Below, piece after piece: positions 47,085-60,200 of a DNA stretch of 64,000 nt; the first letter of the stretch is position 1, and the number at the start of each line of letters is the position of its first letter. The position numbers and the translations under genes are program-made. Under the pieces are notes generated by a model. It saw only the letters and a program-made list of their open reading frames with translations. It was not told where the DNA came from and made no database searches. The DNA lies in assembly GCA_023548195.1 (NCBI GenBank), contig JAJHZJ010000415.1, positions 1,116,001 through 1,180,000 of the forward strand, read 5' to 3'. This DNA comes from Bettongia penicillata ogilbyi. Lineage: Eukaryota; Chordata; Mammalia; Diprotodontia; Potoroidae.

Positions 47085-47500
47085 TATACATTATAATCGT
47101 TGTGACTGTTTTTTTCCTTGCATCTCCTTACTTCTCTTTGTTTCAATTTATATGTCATCTTATACTTCTCTATATTCATAATATTTTTTGTTTCTTTTAT
47201 TGGAGTGAAATGCTAATACACACATGTAATGTAACTTGCTTAGTCATTTCCCAATTGATGAATATTGATCTGCTTTGCTCCTATAGAAAATATTGCTTTA
47301 CACATTTTGTAGCATATAAAACTTTTTTATCATTATTCTAAGGAGATGGGCCTAGCAGGAGACCATAAACAAAGGGTATGGACAGATTAGTTATTTTCTT
47401 ATCATAATTTAAAATGTCTTTTTAGAATTGTCAGATTAATTTATAGATTTATCAATAGTGCACTAGTGTGTCTATTTTTTTCATTAACCAAACAGCCTAG
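47085..47500 (-). mobile_element. Diverged L1 3'UTR piece, minus strand
   Basis: Weak but ordered matches to the antisense L1 3' end seen at 7.6 and 25.7 kb: 'cttgcttagtcatttcccaa', 'ttgatgaatattgatctgct' and 'agatgggcctagcagg'. The overlapping 110- and 100-codon frames are chance frames. Confidence 0.5.
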
Positions 47501-47504
47501 ACTA

Positions 47505-49300
47505 TTCCTTCTTGTCAATTCTTTGGATTCAGAATAAAACAGTTTTAGCTATCCGATTTTCATGTCTATTGTGAAATATCAGTTTTCTCCAAAGGATTTT
47601 CCTTCACATGTGATATAAAATAGATGAGTTCCCAGCCAGCTTGAATATTATTAACCTTCATATTATCTCAAGCACCTAAAGTAAATTAATATGTTATAGA
47701 GCTAAACTAATTTTGACATTATCCTGAACTCTTCTCTTTTAATTCATTTTTTACACCTTGCTTTCTTCAGTTGGCAGTGATTTGATATGGTGAGCTATGT
47801 GAAAGGGTAATTGAATCTCTGTGGATTAAAAGTATGTTTTCTCCCACAAGAGTCCAGATTAGTTGTGGCAAACTAAAGAAGCGGATTGATACTTCTAACT
47901 ATTTTGATTAAAATGTAAAGTGAATGAACTCCTGCAATCTCAAAGCATGTTACATACCTCCCAGGTCGCAAGAAGCAACTCTTAAAAAGTAAAGAACAGC
48001 TATTTTTCTCACTTCTTTCCTTTGTTCTAGCTGCCATATTTTTCTCCTCCTATAGCTTGTTGGACTTGAGCTATTTCTGCCTTGCTTCCCTGCCAAAAGA
48101 ATACTAAGGTAAAGAAATTAAACAAGAATTCTTTGGATCAATTGCCCCAAAGCATATTTACTTATATTAACAGGAAATTTAAACATAAAGTAAACCCTAA
48201 ATTTTGAAAAATTTGTGTCTTCAGGTCCACTAAGAATAATAATCTCAGGGGCTATTTATAGCCCACATAAGGAACAAAATACACTTTATGAATATGCACA
48301 TAGACTATATACACGTATATGCATAAGAAAACTCTTAGTGCAAAAAAAAGAATAATTCTAATGAAAATCAAAGTATAATGGAAATATTGTCAATCCCCAG
48401 ACGATTTCAATTCACTTAAGAGGAGATTACTAACTGTAATTTTAATTGCTGGATGGGAAGTAGAGCAAAGATTATATACTTCAACAAGTCCACCTACCCC
48501 TTTTAAGCTTTGCACCCCAGTTGATTTGCATGGTCATCAGGGACATTTTGTCTGTTGAAATGAATTTCCTCTCCTAACTCTTGCAGGTTTGCTCATCCAA
48601 GTTCCTGGGTGTTATGAAAGAGATCCAGGCTAGCAACTCAGGCTTATGAGAGGAGTCAAAAGAAATTTTATTCAATGATTTAAGTAAAACATTTAAATTA
48701 AGAGAACCTGAATGACAGTATGGGAAAATTTTCAAAAGAGCTTTAACCATGTATAGATTCCTCTAGCAAGCCTAATGGAATATGACATCTTTAAAAGGGA
48801 AATGACCCCTGGGGCTATGAGGTGTAAGAGCTGACAGACTCTTCTCCCTGTACAGGAAGAGACTGCATAATATCTGATAATCTTGAAGCTTAGAAGTGAT
48901 GCTAGCAGAGAGACCAATTTAGCAGAGGGAAGAAAGCAGAAGAGAACCTCAAGTCAATTGAGAAAGCAAAATCTCTGATCATATAATTAAAGGACTTTGG
49001 CAGCTTTTTGGTGGAGCAAACAGGAGTTATACTAGATTTTTGTGCTTCCTGGACACATATTCCAGGAAGAACTTTTTATAGTTTTCCCCTAGATCCACAT
49101 GCTTTTTAGCCACAAGTGTTGCCTATGTGTTCTGTCACCCACTGGTTAAAGGGTCACCTATAAGAGGGCATATCTCCTGTGGTAAGGGAGAAATATTTGT
49201 ACCCAGATTGTTATCTTTTTAATTAAGCTATTTTAGTCAAAACTAATGTATCATCCACCGAGCTCATAAAAGAAATAGATTAGTGGGAGTGGAGTATCAG
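47505..49300. other. Unassigned sequence
   Basis: No gene is recognised. 48.45-49.25 kb is somewhat LTR-like in composition, with an antisense 'ttttattcaatga' signal near 48667. This is not enough to call. Confidence 0.35.
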
Positions 49301-49304
49301 AATA

Positions 49305-49509
49305 CCTAAGTGGGAAATGTATGGTCTTGGGGCCACATGTGGTTCCAGGTTCTTGGGTCCAACTGTTTGACTGAGTCTAAGTTTTATAGAACAAGTACTT
49401 TTATTAAGGGGATTTAATAACTTCTGTGAAGTTTGGATTCAGTCAAGGGATCAGATCCAAGGACCTAGAGGGCCACATATTGCCTTAAGGCCATAGGTTC
49501 CCCACCCCA
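49305..49509. mobile_element. Palindromic hAT-type MITE, copy 4
   Basis: Starts CCTAAGTGGGAAATG and ends GGTTCCCCACCCCA. The interior has 'ggggccacatgtggttcc', 'ctgtttgactgagtctaag' and 'cctagagggccacatatt', so both arms of the palindrome are visible. No intact 8-bp duplication is found. Confidence 0.75.
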
Positions 49510-49754
49510 AAGACCCATAAAATACCTAGGACCAGGAGAAGATTTCAGTGTCCACAAGTCTGAATGAATCTCCTGGAAGCTTATATAAGGCATGTACAGT
49601 ACAACTAAAAAACTCAGCTGTAATTTGTTGTGAGAAAATTTGATCTGTATGCCAGACAGAGGGGCAGAGATCATCCTGATATTTGCTTCAAACACAAAGA
49701 GGTAGTGCTTCTACTTGCGTTATATTGATTTATATTATAGTTATAATTTTGTTA

Positions 49755-50013
49755 TTTGTCGTTCCCTCAGTCATTCAGTCATGTCCGACTCCTTATGATA
49801 CCATGGGTGACCTTATTCATAGGATGTTTTTTTGGAGTGGGGAGGAGAGGCTGGACTGGTTTGCCAATTTCTTCTGAGCGGATTAAGACAAACAAAGGTT
49901 AAGCGACTTGTCCAGAGTCCCATTGCTAGTAAGTGTCTGAGACTGGATCTGAACCCAAGTTTTCCTGATTCCAGGCTCAGAACTCTATCCAGTGAACCAC
50001 CTAGCTGCCTCCC
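49755..50013 (-). repeat. tRNA-type SINE with LINE-like tail, minus strand
   Basis: The plus strand begins with the reversed tail ('tcattcagtcatgtccgact', 'gaccttattc') and ends with the reversed tRNA-like head ('tctatccagtgaaccaccta', 'gctgcctccc'). It is the best-preserved copy of the family at 26.5 and 42.0 kb. Confidence 0.8.
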
Positions 50014-50324
50014 AAAGTTAGACACTTATAGAAACATAATATGGTCTCTACCTTTTCTATACAACTCGGAACAAATCAACAATTATTTATTAAGCACTTG
50101 CCTGGTAGACGAAAAAGATTTTATGAGAAACCCAAAAGTGGCCCATACTTGCTGTCAAGGTACAAAATAGAAATGTGAAAAAATAAAATCACAGATTCAT
50201 AACAGTTCAATAACAATGAAAATTCTAACTCAAGAGAACATAGTTCTTTGCAACTTTCTAAGGCATATATGTACAATTTTTACGAGGATATTTATTTTAT
50301 TAATCACAATACATAATGTCCTAG

Positions 50325-50500
50325 ATACTTAAAAGCTCTGCGATTCTGATAAATTATTTCACTCTTCTCAGTCCTAGTTTTCTCACCTGTGAGATGGGGA
50401 TAATTATAGTAAAGCGATCTACAATGGATGTGATGAGAATAAAATGAGACAGTATATAGCGTTATAAACCTTAAGATACACGTGAAAGCTATTATTTTTA
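50325..50500 (+). repeat. MIR remnant
   Basis: Contains 'tctcacctgtgagatgggga', 'taattatagtaaagcg' and 'gagaataaaatgagacag', the MIR 3' half in plus orientation. Confidence 0.6.
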
Positions 50501-50559
50501 TAATTTTATATCTATACACTGTAAGCCACATAAGAGCATCAAAGAATATCTCATTCAAA

Positions 50560-50640
50560 TTTTGTATTTATTCTAACACAATGCATTACATAAATCAGAT
50601 GTTAATAAATACGTAATGCTGAATGAAATACATTAATATG
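50560..50640 (+). repeat. L2-like LINE tail
   Basis: Short piece 'tttgtatttattctaacaca', 'tgttaataaatacgtaatgc', 'tgaatgaaatac'. Likely the same terminal segment as at 23.2 and 29.0 kb. Confidence 0.4.
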
Positions 50641-51488
50641 CCAAATACATTGTACAATGGTTACACGTTAGAATTTTGGAAAAGGTGAGATCCTTTCAGG
50701 TGGGTAAGCATGGAATTTTTATGAAAGGGATGCTATTTATATTGAAGGAGGGAAAGGTTTTGTGGAAGAGACTGACATGAATTGATATGATGACATAAAC
50801 CAAAGCACGAAGTTAAAAGAGCATAAATAGTGTTTAAGGGACAACAAGACCCTTTAGAGTGTCTATTTTGTTCTGAAAGAAAGCAATGTGATATCTCTAT
50901 CTTTACAGAACATGAGTTATTTGAAGTGACCCCTGACTAAAATAAATGTTTATGGAATAGAAGGTAGACCCCAGACTCACTGGAGGAAAATCACTTTTCA
51001 TTATGTTACAATTCCAGTTTCCTCAGAGCAGCACTTAGTCCAAAATGAGATTGCTGTAAAGCAAAGCAGAGAAGAATCTCAGGTTTTGGTCATGGTGGTA
51101 ACTGACAGTGACTTAGCACACGTCTAACATCTGCACCTGTTGCTTAACTTCAAAAATACCAATGTCAACAGTTTATGAACTCCTGCTTGCAGAGTGACCA
51201 AATGGAGGAGGAAGAGGAGGAGGAGGAGGAGGAAGAGGAGGAGGAGGAGAAGGAGGAGGAGGAGGAAAAGAAGCACTAAGTCTACTATTTATAACCTGAA
51301 TCAAGCCACCTGTTATTTTTTTCTCCTTAGCAAACCACACATTTCTATGTTGTATTTTATCCCAAACTCTATCACTACTGTGTATTCTAGATAAATCAAT
51401 TTAATTCTCTTAGTAGGGAACACTGCTGCAAAAGGGCTAAAAAAAGTTTTCTTATGTCTGACTGCAAAAAAGGACCATGATTTTAAAC
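50641..51488. other. Unassigned sequence with a GGA tract
   Basis: 51204-51273 is a 70-nt purine-only GGA/GAA triplet tract. The arginine-rich frame over it is low complexity. The rest is not recognised. Confidence 0.55.
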
Positions 51489-51489
51489 G

Positions 51490-51735
51490 GACCAAAACTC
51501 AAAACTATGGCACATGACAATCAGTTAAAGGAATTGGGGATTTTTGACTTAAAGAAGACAACAGCTGAGGGGAACATGAGAACTGTCACCCAATGTGGAG
51601 GAGGGGGGTATGTTTCTAATGGAGCAATGAAAGAATTCAAACTTATCTTGCTTGGCTCCAAGGGACTGAACTTGGAGCAATGAATGGAAGTTGCAGAGAG
51701 GAAAAATCTTGCTTGATATTAGGAAAAAAAAAACC
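51490..51735 (+). repeat. CR1/L3 LINE 3' fragment, plus strand
   Basis: The order 'gggatttttgacttaaagaa', 'ggggaacatgagaactgtca', 'cttgcttggctccaaggg', 'gagcaatgaatggaagttgc' and 'gcttgatattaggaaaaaaa' matches the 3' region of L3/CR1-type LINEs. Minus-strand relatives lie at 5.9 and 15.9 kb. The 68-codon frame is part of the decayed LINE and not a gene. Confidence 0.7.
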
Positions 51736-51878
51736 AAGAATCAGTTCTTTCCCTCCACTCCATTCCTAAATCCCAAGGGACACAGAATTCTAACATCCCA
51801 CAGGCTAGTTTTCTGTAGTTCTCTGCATAATTGGGTCTCTTGTCAAAAATTTCACTAGGAATGATACAGCACCATTAA

Positions 51879-51938
51879 CACACACACACACACACACACG
51901 CACACACACACACACACACACATACACGTGCACACACA
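51879..51938. repeat. (CA)n microsatellite
   Basis: About 60 bp of CA dinucleotides with single CG, CATA and CGTG interruptions. Confidence 0.95.
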
Positions 51939-52039
51939 CTGTCACGAGTTAAAGTTCTCCAAAAGGGGAATAAAATTTTTTAGGAAATAGTGAACTCCAC
52001 ATGTAAACCCACCAGACCAATGTTAGATGACCTCTTGGA

Positions 52040-52260
52040 CATTGTAGAGGACCTGAAATACTCTTCCTCTTCACCACTTAGAATTGCTGCTTCACTTCAA
52101 AACATAGCTCAAGATTCACTTTCTACTTGAAACCTTTCCTGATCTCCCCAAACGTTAGTGGTGCCTTCCTCACTAATTATCATGTACTCATTTTGTGTAT
52201 AGCCTTTCTAGACATGCACATTATATATTTGTTTGACATCACTGAGCTACCTGTTACCGA
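52040..52260 (+). repeat. L2/L3-type LINE 3' fragment
   Basis: Order 'ctgaaatactcttcctcttc', 'aacatagctcaagattcact', 'aacctttcctgatctcccca' and 'tagtggtgccttcctcac', the end region of an L2-type LINE in plus orientation. Confidence 0.6.
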
Positions 52261-54560
52261 GTTGCTTAAGATCTACTGACCATCTTGAGAAAGATAAATT
52301 AATATATAAACTTTTATGGTATACAAAATAACAATGATTGAAAATAAACTATATGGAAATTATGAATTGAATTGAGAGCTATGTTAATGCAACTTAACCA
52401 AGATATTAGTTTACTATCACAATGAGGCGTACAAAACCAACTAAGATTATGTCTACTATGAAAAAGTTAGTCTAACAGTGTTCCAACATCAATCTGATTA
52501 ATGTGACCAATATACAGATATCAAATAAATATGCTTTCCAATGTCTGTGTATGTGTTTAATCCAAATAGTCTAATTCCATGATTCAAACTCAGTACATAA
52601 TGAAAAATATTAGAGCTCATCTTATCAAATCAAAATATCTCACTTTCCAAAGATATCTTCCAAGAATTGTCTTTATCAATTGGAAGAATAGAAGAAAAAC
52701 AGATGATGAATGGTCATCTCTGTTGTAGAAGAGATTTTTGTTCATATATGAGCTAAACATTGTGGTCCCTGAGTTCTCTTTCAAATCTGAGGTTCTGGAA
52801 TTTTCTGAGAGTTGAAATGACTGGCCCAGTGTCAAAAAGACAATTAATAGGAGAGCTGAATTTTGAAACTTCTCCCTCTGACTCCATATGCAATACCTTT
52901 ATCACTCCACTATTATGCTTCATCCTATAATTTCTGTTTGGATTGTGCTTGTTTTGTGTAAAAGCAGTGTATACTCTTACATTAAAATTATGTTTTAAGT
53001 GTTCCAAAACAATACCCATAAAATGCTAGTAAAAAGGCATCTCACGTGTAACTTGAATCTATTTATTTTTCCACATTGTGGAATACTCTCAGTATTTATG
53101 CTATTTATTCTAGCTCAGCTAAAAATTATGGCATAGCTTATCATCCTGAGGGGAAAAAATATAGAGTAATTTAGAGATGTGTAAACTTTATAGCAATCTA
53201 CTTTGCCTTCCTGGCATTAAGAAGCAGCCCGGCACAGAGGTGGACACTTACTAAGTCATTAAAGGTTGGTTGATTGATTGGGATGGTTTATATAAAGTTA
53301 ATTGCAAGGTATGTAAAAGTACCTTAATCAAAATCCCCCTTAAGCAATCAGTTAGCAATTTAAAGCCCAGTAGGCAGCCTCAGGCTTCCATGACTTACTC
53401 AGAGCCTGGTGGGGCTTTATTTCTGACATTCTCTTATATTCACCAAATAAAAAGGAACCTTTTAACTGGATTTAAACAGAACTGGTCTCTTAATCTATTA
53501 TAAATGAGATACTCTTTACATTATTTTATACAACCTACAAATATTTTTGATGGCAGTTAACAAGAATCCAACTTATCAGAAAATTTGATTAATTGGACTT
53601 TCTTGTAGAATGGGTCTTTTAGAAGAGGAAATTTCTTATGTCATAAGAGAATAAACTCATATAAGGGAGTATTTTTACAGATTTGGGAAAGACTTTGCAA
53701 AGTAAAAATGGAAATTAAAGAAACAATCACAAACTGTTATAGCCTTAATAAATGTGGAATCAGAAAAAGACATTGCATTTTCCTTTTATAAAAGAAGAAA
53801 CTATTTTCTATTTGATAATTACTTCCCCCCTTTTCAATTATTTATTAGACATTTACATAATTTAAATTCATTATAAATACATCATGTATTTTATCCTAGG
53901 TTAGATACACAGTTTGTTCAAGTGTGGCTACCATCAAAATTACAATCATCTAAGAATTTAATTTTGAAAGTAGTGAAATGTCCAAGGGTAATTGAAAAAC
54001 TGGAAAGTTACTGCTGATGTTAAATGCAAAACGCATTAACAAGTCTTTTAGTTTTAGAATGAGAGTTCACTATGATATTATACATGGGAATACTATATTG
54101 TGATATAACCTCAAGTTCAAAACTAATTTAATCTTTAGTCTTAGAAATAGACTCCCTGCTTTAAGACTCAGTCTTCAAATTATCTTTTTTGAAAGATGAC
54201 TACAGTATAAAAATTGATAATTCTTCTTTATAATACTACTTCAATAATGGATGTTTAGATCTGAGATTAATGATTTATGGCAAGAGATTAGTTTTTTTAA
54301 GCAAAAGTTTTTTTCAGGAATAGAATTACATACCCAATTTCTGTTAGAAGGCTTCTTATAAAAAGTTGCAACAATAAGGGATTGGTATAGTCTATAAAAT
54401 TCTTTCTCCTAAGGCCAATAATTCCTTTTCTTTCTCTTATCTTTCCAGTGAGTTCTTTAGCTTAGTGTTACATTTCAGCATTAGGACATGTAATGAAGGA
54501 TATAACTTTCTACCAAACCTTCATTGCAAATATAGGATAAATACAAGTTGCAATTATTTA
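52261..54560. other. Mostly unassigned sequence
   Basis: A short L2-like tail is at about 53205-53282 ('ccggcacagaggtggacac', 'gttggttgattgattggg'). The remaining sequence is AT-rich with no gene or family recognised. Confidence 0.4.
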
Positions 54561-54561
54561 T

Positions 54562-54670
54562 TTCCAGAATCTGGATCTGAAAGGGACCATAGAGCATCTA
54601 GTTCATCCCTATCATCTTCCATATTAGGAAATTGAAGACTGGAGAAGTAAAGTGACTTGTACAAATAGGA
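54562..54670 (+). repeat. MIR3-like SINE fragment
   Basis: Reads 'gaatctggatctgaaaggga', 'gagcatctagttcatcccta', 'aggaaattgaagactgga' and 'gtaaagtgacttgtaca', the head and middle of the SINE. Confidence 0.65.
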
Positions 54671-55660
54671 GCAGATTTTTTTAACGGGGGAGGGGTGGAG
54701 AAACAAGGTATAATGCTGGGAGGGAGACAAGTCTGATTGGCTTGAAAACTGTTTAATCTACCTCCAAGATAGCTGTCACTCTGGTTCCTCATGTACCATC
54801 CCAGCTCTGCTATTATTCTCAGCACAAGAGAAACAACTGTCTGCCATTGCCACGTGCACAGTCATCTAGATGTTCTATCTCTAGGGAAAGGGACCCCAAA
54901 GTTTCAGCTCATGTGGCTTTTGTACCAAACAGGTTGGGACAAAGAGCAAAAGAAAATGGAGAAAAGAGAGTTCTCCTTCTGAAAGTTTAATGGTCAAAAG
55001 GATAATTTTTTTCCTATGATGGAATAGAAACTCACAAATGGAAATTGTATGGGCATGGCCCAATTGACATTTGCCTGTAGGCATGCAGCATGACAGGTGT
55101 TCAGATAAGATTTCTGTGTTACATGGATATTTCTATTAATTCTGCCTGAGAGATACTCTAGATATGAAGATATTACCTACTTGGGCAGCAGAAAAATGGA
55201 ACTTTGGGCTACTTTGAATAAAATCATTTCCCTGGCTTAATCATACAAGAAAATTTGATACAAAGAAACTGATATATAATAAATGATGGTCTCTTCCGGG
55301 AGCCAGGAGATCAAATTTTCCTATATTCCCACATAGTTAGTAGCTTAAAGTGTCCCTTTAGCTATTTAGGAGCATTGTCTGGTGATTTTTAGCATAATCT
55401 GATGTTAAACTGGTTACCTATGAAATATGCTTATCAGAGTTCCACCCCCATGCCTCACCTGACTTATGCATCCTTCAGCATTCCCATTACAATTGTCTAT
55501 CACCCATTCCATGTCCCTATAAAAATATAAAGTATAGAAGATCCTAGAAGGAGATTGACAGGGTGAGCACTAACAAACAAACATGTAGGAGGGATATCAT
55601 ATTGAGGACTACATACGGGAAAATGTGGAAAAAATGATTAAGCCACATTCACCAAAGAAA

Positions 55661-55710
<50 letters not shown>

Positions 55711-55879
55711 CTATTATTATTTTGCTATATTAATGGATCACTAAGGGGCTTTCATAAGGGAGATGGTATTGATAAAAAAAAAGACAGGAAGATAATTTCT
55801 AGTTTTGAAACCTAGAAATTAACTTCAGGAGGCCTGTGCTGATGGGATTGAGAAAAAAGAATTACTAATCAGAAAATCC
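54671..55879. other. Unassigned sequence with an (ATC)n tract
   Basis: 55661-55711 is about 17 CAT/ATC triplets. Nothing else is recognised. Confidence 0.5.
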
Positions 55880-56760
55880 ATGATTATCAGTCAGTCTAGG
55901 ATTTCCAAAATATGCAGCGCAGGGTATGGGAGGGGACAGCCAAAGATGACCACAGGGACCTTACAGCAGCTCATGGTAGCCTCATATTTCCTTTATACTC
56001 CAGCCTGTGCTCATGTTATGTGGCCCTGGTTGTTGACCATGTTGAAAGAGGCCAGATGCATGAGTAGTATAAATATATTACCCCCAGGTGCTATGCTACA
56101 CTTACCAGGGATATCATAGAGGGCATCACTGATCAGGTATGGGTTGTGCTTCATGACATTGAAGATCAACAGGGAATTGGAGAATATATTGCTGAAAGGA
56201 TATTAGAAGTCCTATAGATCTGGCTGAGCCACATATATGACTCCAGGAAGAGTTCTATCATCTTTCCCTAAAGAAGGGAGTCCAACTGAAAGCTTTCTTC
56301 TACTCAAAGGAGATTTTTATGCAGCACTTCTTTGGGATTATTGAATGGATTGGTGCTTTTTTCAAGTTCTCTGAAGCCTTTTCTGCTATGGTTATTAATT
56401 CTGGTCCCAGTTCATCAGTGCTCATATTCTTTTTCTACTGTCCAGTGACTTGAGATTATTTTTCTTGGTGGTATGGAAGGTTCACACATGCACACTAAAA
56501 AGGAAATTCTACACATGCTTCGTAGAGACTTGATTTGACCACTAAATGGAAGAATGGATGTAGCAACAATTTGTAGGAAGATCATGTGTTCTTTTCTAAA
56601 TCACTGATGAATGGATGGCATAGCACTCTACCTTTTCTGTAGCCTTATGTAAGGCACAAGAGTAGTATGTGCCATTTGTCCAGGGGTCATATGAAAAAGC
56701 CCTCAGAAGTGCATAAACAGATTATACCAGGGTTATAGTGGGAAACTTTCTTGCATTTGG
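55880..56760 (-). other. Degenerate coding-like stretch of unknown origin
   Basis: Minus-strand translation gives several protein-like runs in changing frames, for example 'KHNPYLISDALYDIPG' near 56110-56151 and 'TDELGPELITIAEKASENL' near 56363-56419, separated by stops and frame changes. A plus-strand 79-codon frame (55880-56119) overlaps it. I cannot name a family. It could be a very old pseudogene, part of an old mobile element, or chance. Within it, 56106-56191 has splice-like borders. Confidence 0.25.
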
Positions 56761-57136
56761 ATTGTGTTGGTTGCCTTCCATTATAATGACAATCTTCTTT
56801 GGTGAATGTATATACACCTGATACCCTCCCTTAATGATACCCTACCCCCATGAGATTCTTTCTAGTTAGGAGTTGGATAAATTAAATATATAGAAGGAGA
56901 AATTATAACTTTTATCCATCAATCACCAAGTACTTATTAATTCCATTCTGTGTGTAAGGCACTGTGCTAGACACTGGGAATTTGAAAATAAAAATACAAT
57001 GATTACTCACAAGAAATTATATTCCAATGGAAGAGGCAATAGTATAAAATGTAAAATAGTACATAGTATGCATACATAGTACACACACATACACATATAC
57101 ACAGCATAAATCAATAAATACATATATAGAGAGGTT

Positions 57137-57137
<1 letters not shown>

Positions 57138-57173
<36 letters not shown>

Positions 57174-57184
57174 TATATGTGTGT
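57138..57184. repeat. (TA)n(CA)n microsatellite
   Basis: TA run, then CA run, then 'tatatgtgtgtg', just upstream of the RTE-like insertion. Confidence 0.9.
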
Positions 57185-57228
57185 GCTTTTGCGATTATTT
57201 TTAGTTATTTATAGTTAAATATGAGGTG

Positions 57229-57241
57229 GTTTTGAAGGGTG
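57229..57241. repeat. Left target-site duplication of the RTE-like LINE
   Basis: GTTTTGAAGGGTG, repeated exactly at 61292-61304. Confidence 0.85.
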
Positions 57242-60200
57242 GGATATAGAGTGTGTTCAGGGAGGTCCAGTACATTTTGTGTGATGGATGCTGAGCCTTT
57301 TTCGGGACTCTTTCCATCTTTGGTGTCCACCTGTTCCACCCAACTCTCACCTCCGTCTCCAAGAAGCTGCAGCATGCACAGTGGCCACACTACAGTAAAC
57401 CATTTTGCCAAACAAGCCAAACCAGGTTGAAGGCGACAAAGGAGTCTGAAACCCATGGGTGAATTAGGAAGGTTACCTACCCCAAGCATGTGAAGATGTC
57501 CCCTGGTGGAAAGGGCGGTTGAGAACAATTTGTTCCAATGGCCATGAAGGCAGCTGAAGCAGGCGATGTGGAGTGCTTAGAGCTTGGTTAGACACTGAAG
57601 ACATCAAGGTCATCTACTGCATCCTGAGGCATCACCAGCCATCTTGACTCTCTCCTGCCACTGGACTATGATGACTCTGGAGGAGAGAATGAGACTAATG
57701 ACTTTGTGGTGCAACTCTGTTTCAGTTAAATCCAATTTACAAACAAATCAAAAGGTATCACCCATACAATTTTACTATTATACTTCAAAGTCCTGTGGTA
57801 ACAGACAAGTGATGAAGCAGCAGGTATGGAAACTCTGGAAGCTGTATTCACAACCCTGCACATAGGCCATGGGTTTTTTCTCACTGGGAGCACCATTGGG
57901 ACTCAACACCCCCCTGGGTGTATGAGCAGTCTTTTAAGAATTGCACTGCTCACCTCCCGGTGTGAGGAAGGGGGCTAGAAAAGGTGCCCTAAAAAGTGTC
58001 TTCTTACCCAACCCTGACTTGATTACCATGGCAGGAGGGGAATCCCACTCTGCAGTCAAAACACAAAAAATGTACAAAATGTACAAAAACATCTACAAAG
58101 ATGAATCCGCTCACCATCAGCACATGGAATGTGTGCACGCTTATAGACAACACAAAATCCAGTAGACCTGAAAGATGAACTGCTCTTGTTGCAAGATAAC
58201 TCAAAAGGTATCACAACCAAATAGAAGCCTTGAGAGAAACAAGGCTGGCAAATGAAGGCCAGCTTACTGAAGTTGGAGCTGGATACACATTTTTCTGGAG
58301 TCATCACAGTGAAGGGGAGTGCTGTGAAGCTGGCATAGTTTTTGCAATCAAAACTAATGTAGTCAGCAAGTTGATATGCCTGCCAAAAGGAGTGAATGAC
58401 AGGCTCATAACAATGTGATTGCCACTGGCAGGAAAATGCCATGCCACCATCATCAGTGCTTATGCTCCCACCATGAAAATCCCTGATGAAATCAAAGAAA
58501 AAATTTATGAAGACCTAGAGATCCTTATCATCAATGTGCCAAAAGAGGACAGGCTTATGATTCTGGGCAAATTTACCCAGACTGCCAGACTTAGCAGAAG
58601 GTCCTAGGGAGGAATGGCATTGGAAAGAGCAACAGCAATGATCATTTATTGCTGAAGACTTGTGCATCACATGACCTCATCACCAACTCTTTCATTTACC
58701 TAAACGCAATAAAACTTCATGAATATACCCTTGCAGCAAACATTGACATATAATAGACTATGTGATTGTAAGGAGAAGAGACAGACAAAATTTGAGAGTG
58801 ACAAAGGCAATATGTGGTGCAGAGTGCTGGACTGGTCATAGACTTATCCTTTCCAAACTAAATGTTTGCATTCATCAAAAGCACTGCCCTCAAGCCAAAA
58901 TGACTATCAGAAGAATTAATGTCAATAAATTAGAGCTCTTCTCTGAGTGTGAACAGTTTGTTGCTAACTTGGAGGGAAAGTTGAACCAGCACATAGTTGA
59001 CAACAGTAGAACACAAAAGGAGGGGGCAGCTGTCAGAGATCTGGTACACAGCACTGCATTTGCTCATCTGGGTCAGAACACTCACAAACACCATGTCTGG
59101 TTTGATGAAAATGATGGGGAAATTCTGAAGCTGCTGAATGAAAAATGAGAACTCCACAGGATTTACCAGCAGGATCTTTCATCCACCTCTAAGAAGGCAA
59201 CATTTAATTCCATCAAAAGTACAAGCAAAGTTTAGAGCGATGCAAGATTCCTGGCTCAGAAAAAAAAAAGCAGATGAAATTCAGTTTTATGCTAATAGTA
59301 GCAATCCAAAGTGCTTTTTATGATTCCTGAAAGCTATTTATGAACCAAAAATCTATGTGCTGATGGAGCCATATTGATTAGTGATAAGGACATGATCCTA
59401 GAGAGGTGGACTGAGCACTTCCATAGTGTTCTCAACAGAGCATCATCAATCACTGCTGAGGCCACTGGCCTTTTGCCTCAGGTTGAAGGCAATCCCTCCT
59501 TAGCTAAACTTCCAACTAAAGAAGAGGTTATGAGGGCATTAGGCTCCTTTCATGTGGTATAGCACCTGGTGCTGATTCCATTTCAGTTGAGATTTACAAG
59601 GTAGGGTGATCATTGCTCATACAAAAGGTGACTGAAATATTCCAGGTTATATAACAAGAGGTGGGTATCCTCTATGAGTTCAGATGCCTCCATTGTCCAT
59701 CTCTATAAAAGTTAAAGGAGTAGATTATCCTGTGACAATCACAGCAGGGTCTCTCTGTTAGTCATTTCTGGCAAAATTCTTGCTAGAGTCCTCCTTAATA
59801 GGCTGATCCTTCACTGGGAAAATGATCATGTACCTGAGAGTCAATGTGGCTTCAGAAAGGGCTGAGGAATAGTCAATATGGTGTTTGCTGCCCAAACACT
59901 CTAGGAAAATGCCAGCAGCAGAACAGAGACCTGTAAACAAAGTTTGTAGATCTGACCAAGGCCTTTGACACTGTTAGTCATGAGGGCTTATGGAAAATTA
60001 TGTCAAAATTTGGCTGCCTGAAGAAGTTCATCAGTATTATACATCAATTTCATGATGGCATGTTTGCTCATGTTCTGCATAGCGGACAATGATCTCGTTC
60101 CTTCCCAGTCACCAATGGAGTGAAACAGGGCTATGTGCTTGCTTCCATGCTTTTTAGCATGATGTTTTCAGCCATGTTGTAAAATGCTTTCAATGAGGAT

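Noticed and set aside
46849..47341. 110- and 100-codon overlapping frames
   Set aside because: They lie largely in a diverged minus-strand L1 3'UTR and read it in the wrong direction.
51194..51394. Arginine/lysine-rich 66-codon frame
   Set aside because: It translates a GGA/GAA triplet tract and has no domain or context.
55661..55711. (ATC)n tract as a possible CRISPR or satellite array
   Set aside because: Simple trinucleotide repeat with no spacers or longer unit; CRISPR is not expected in this genome type.
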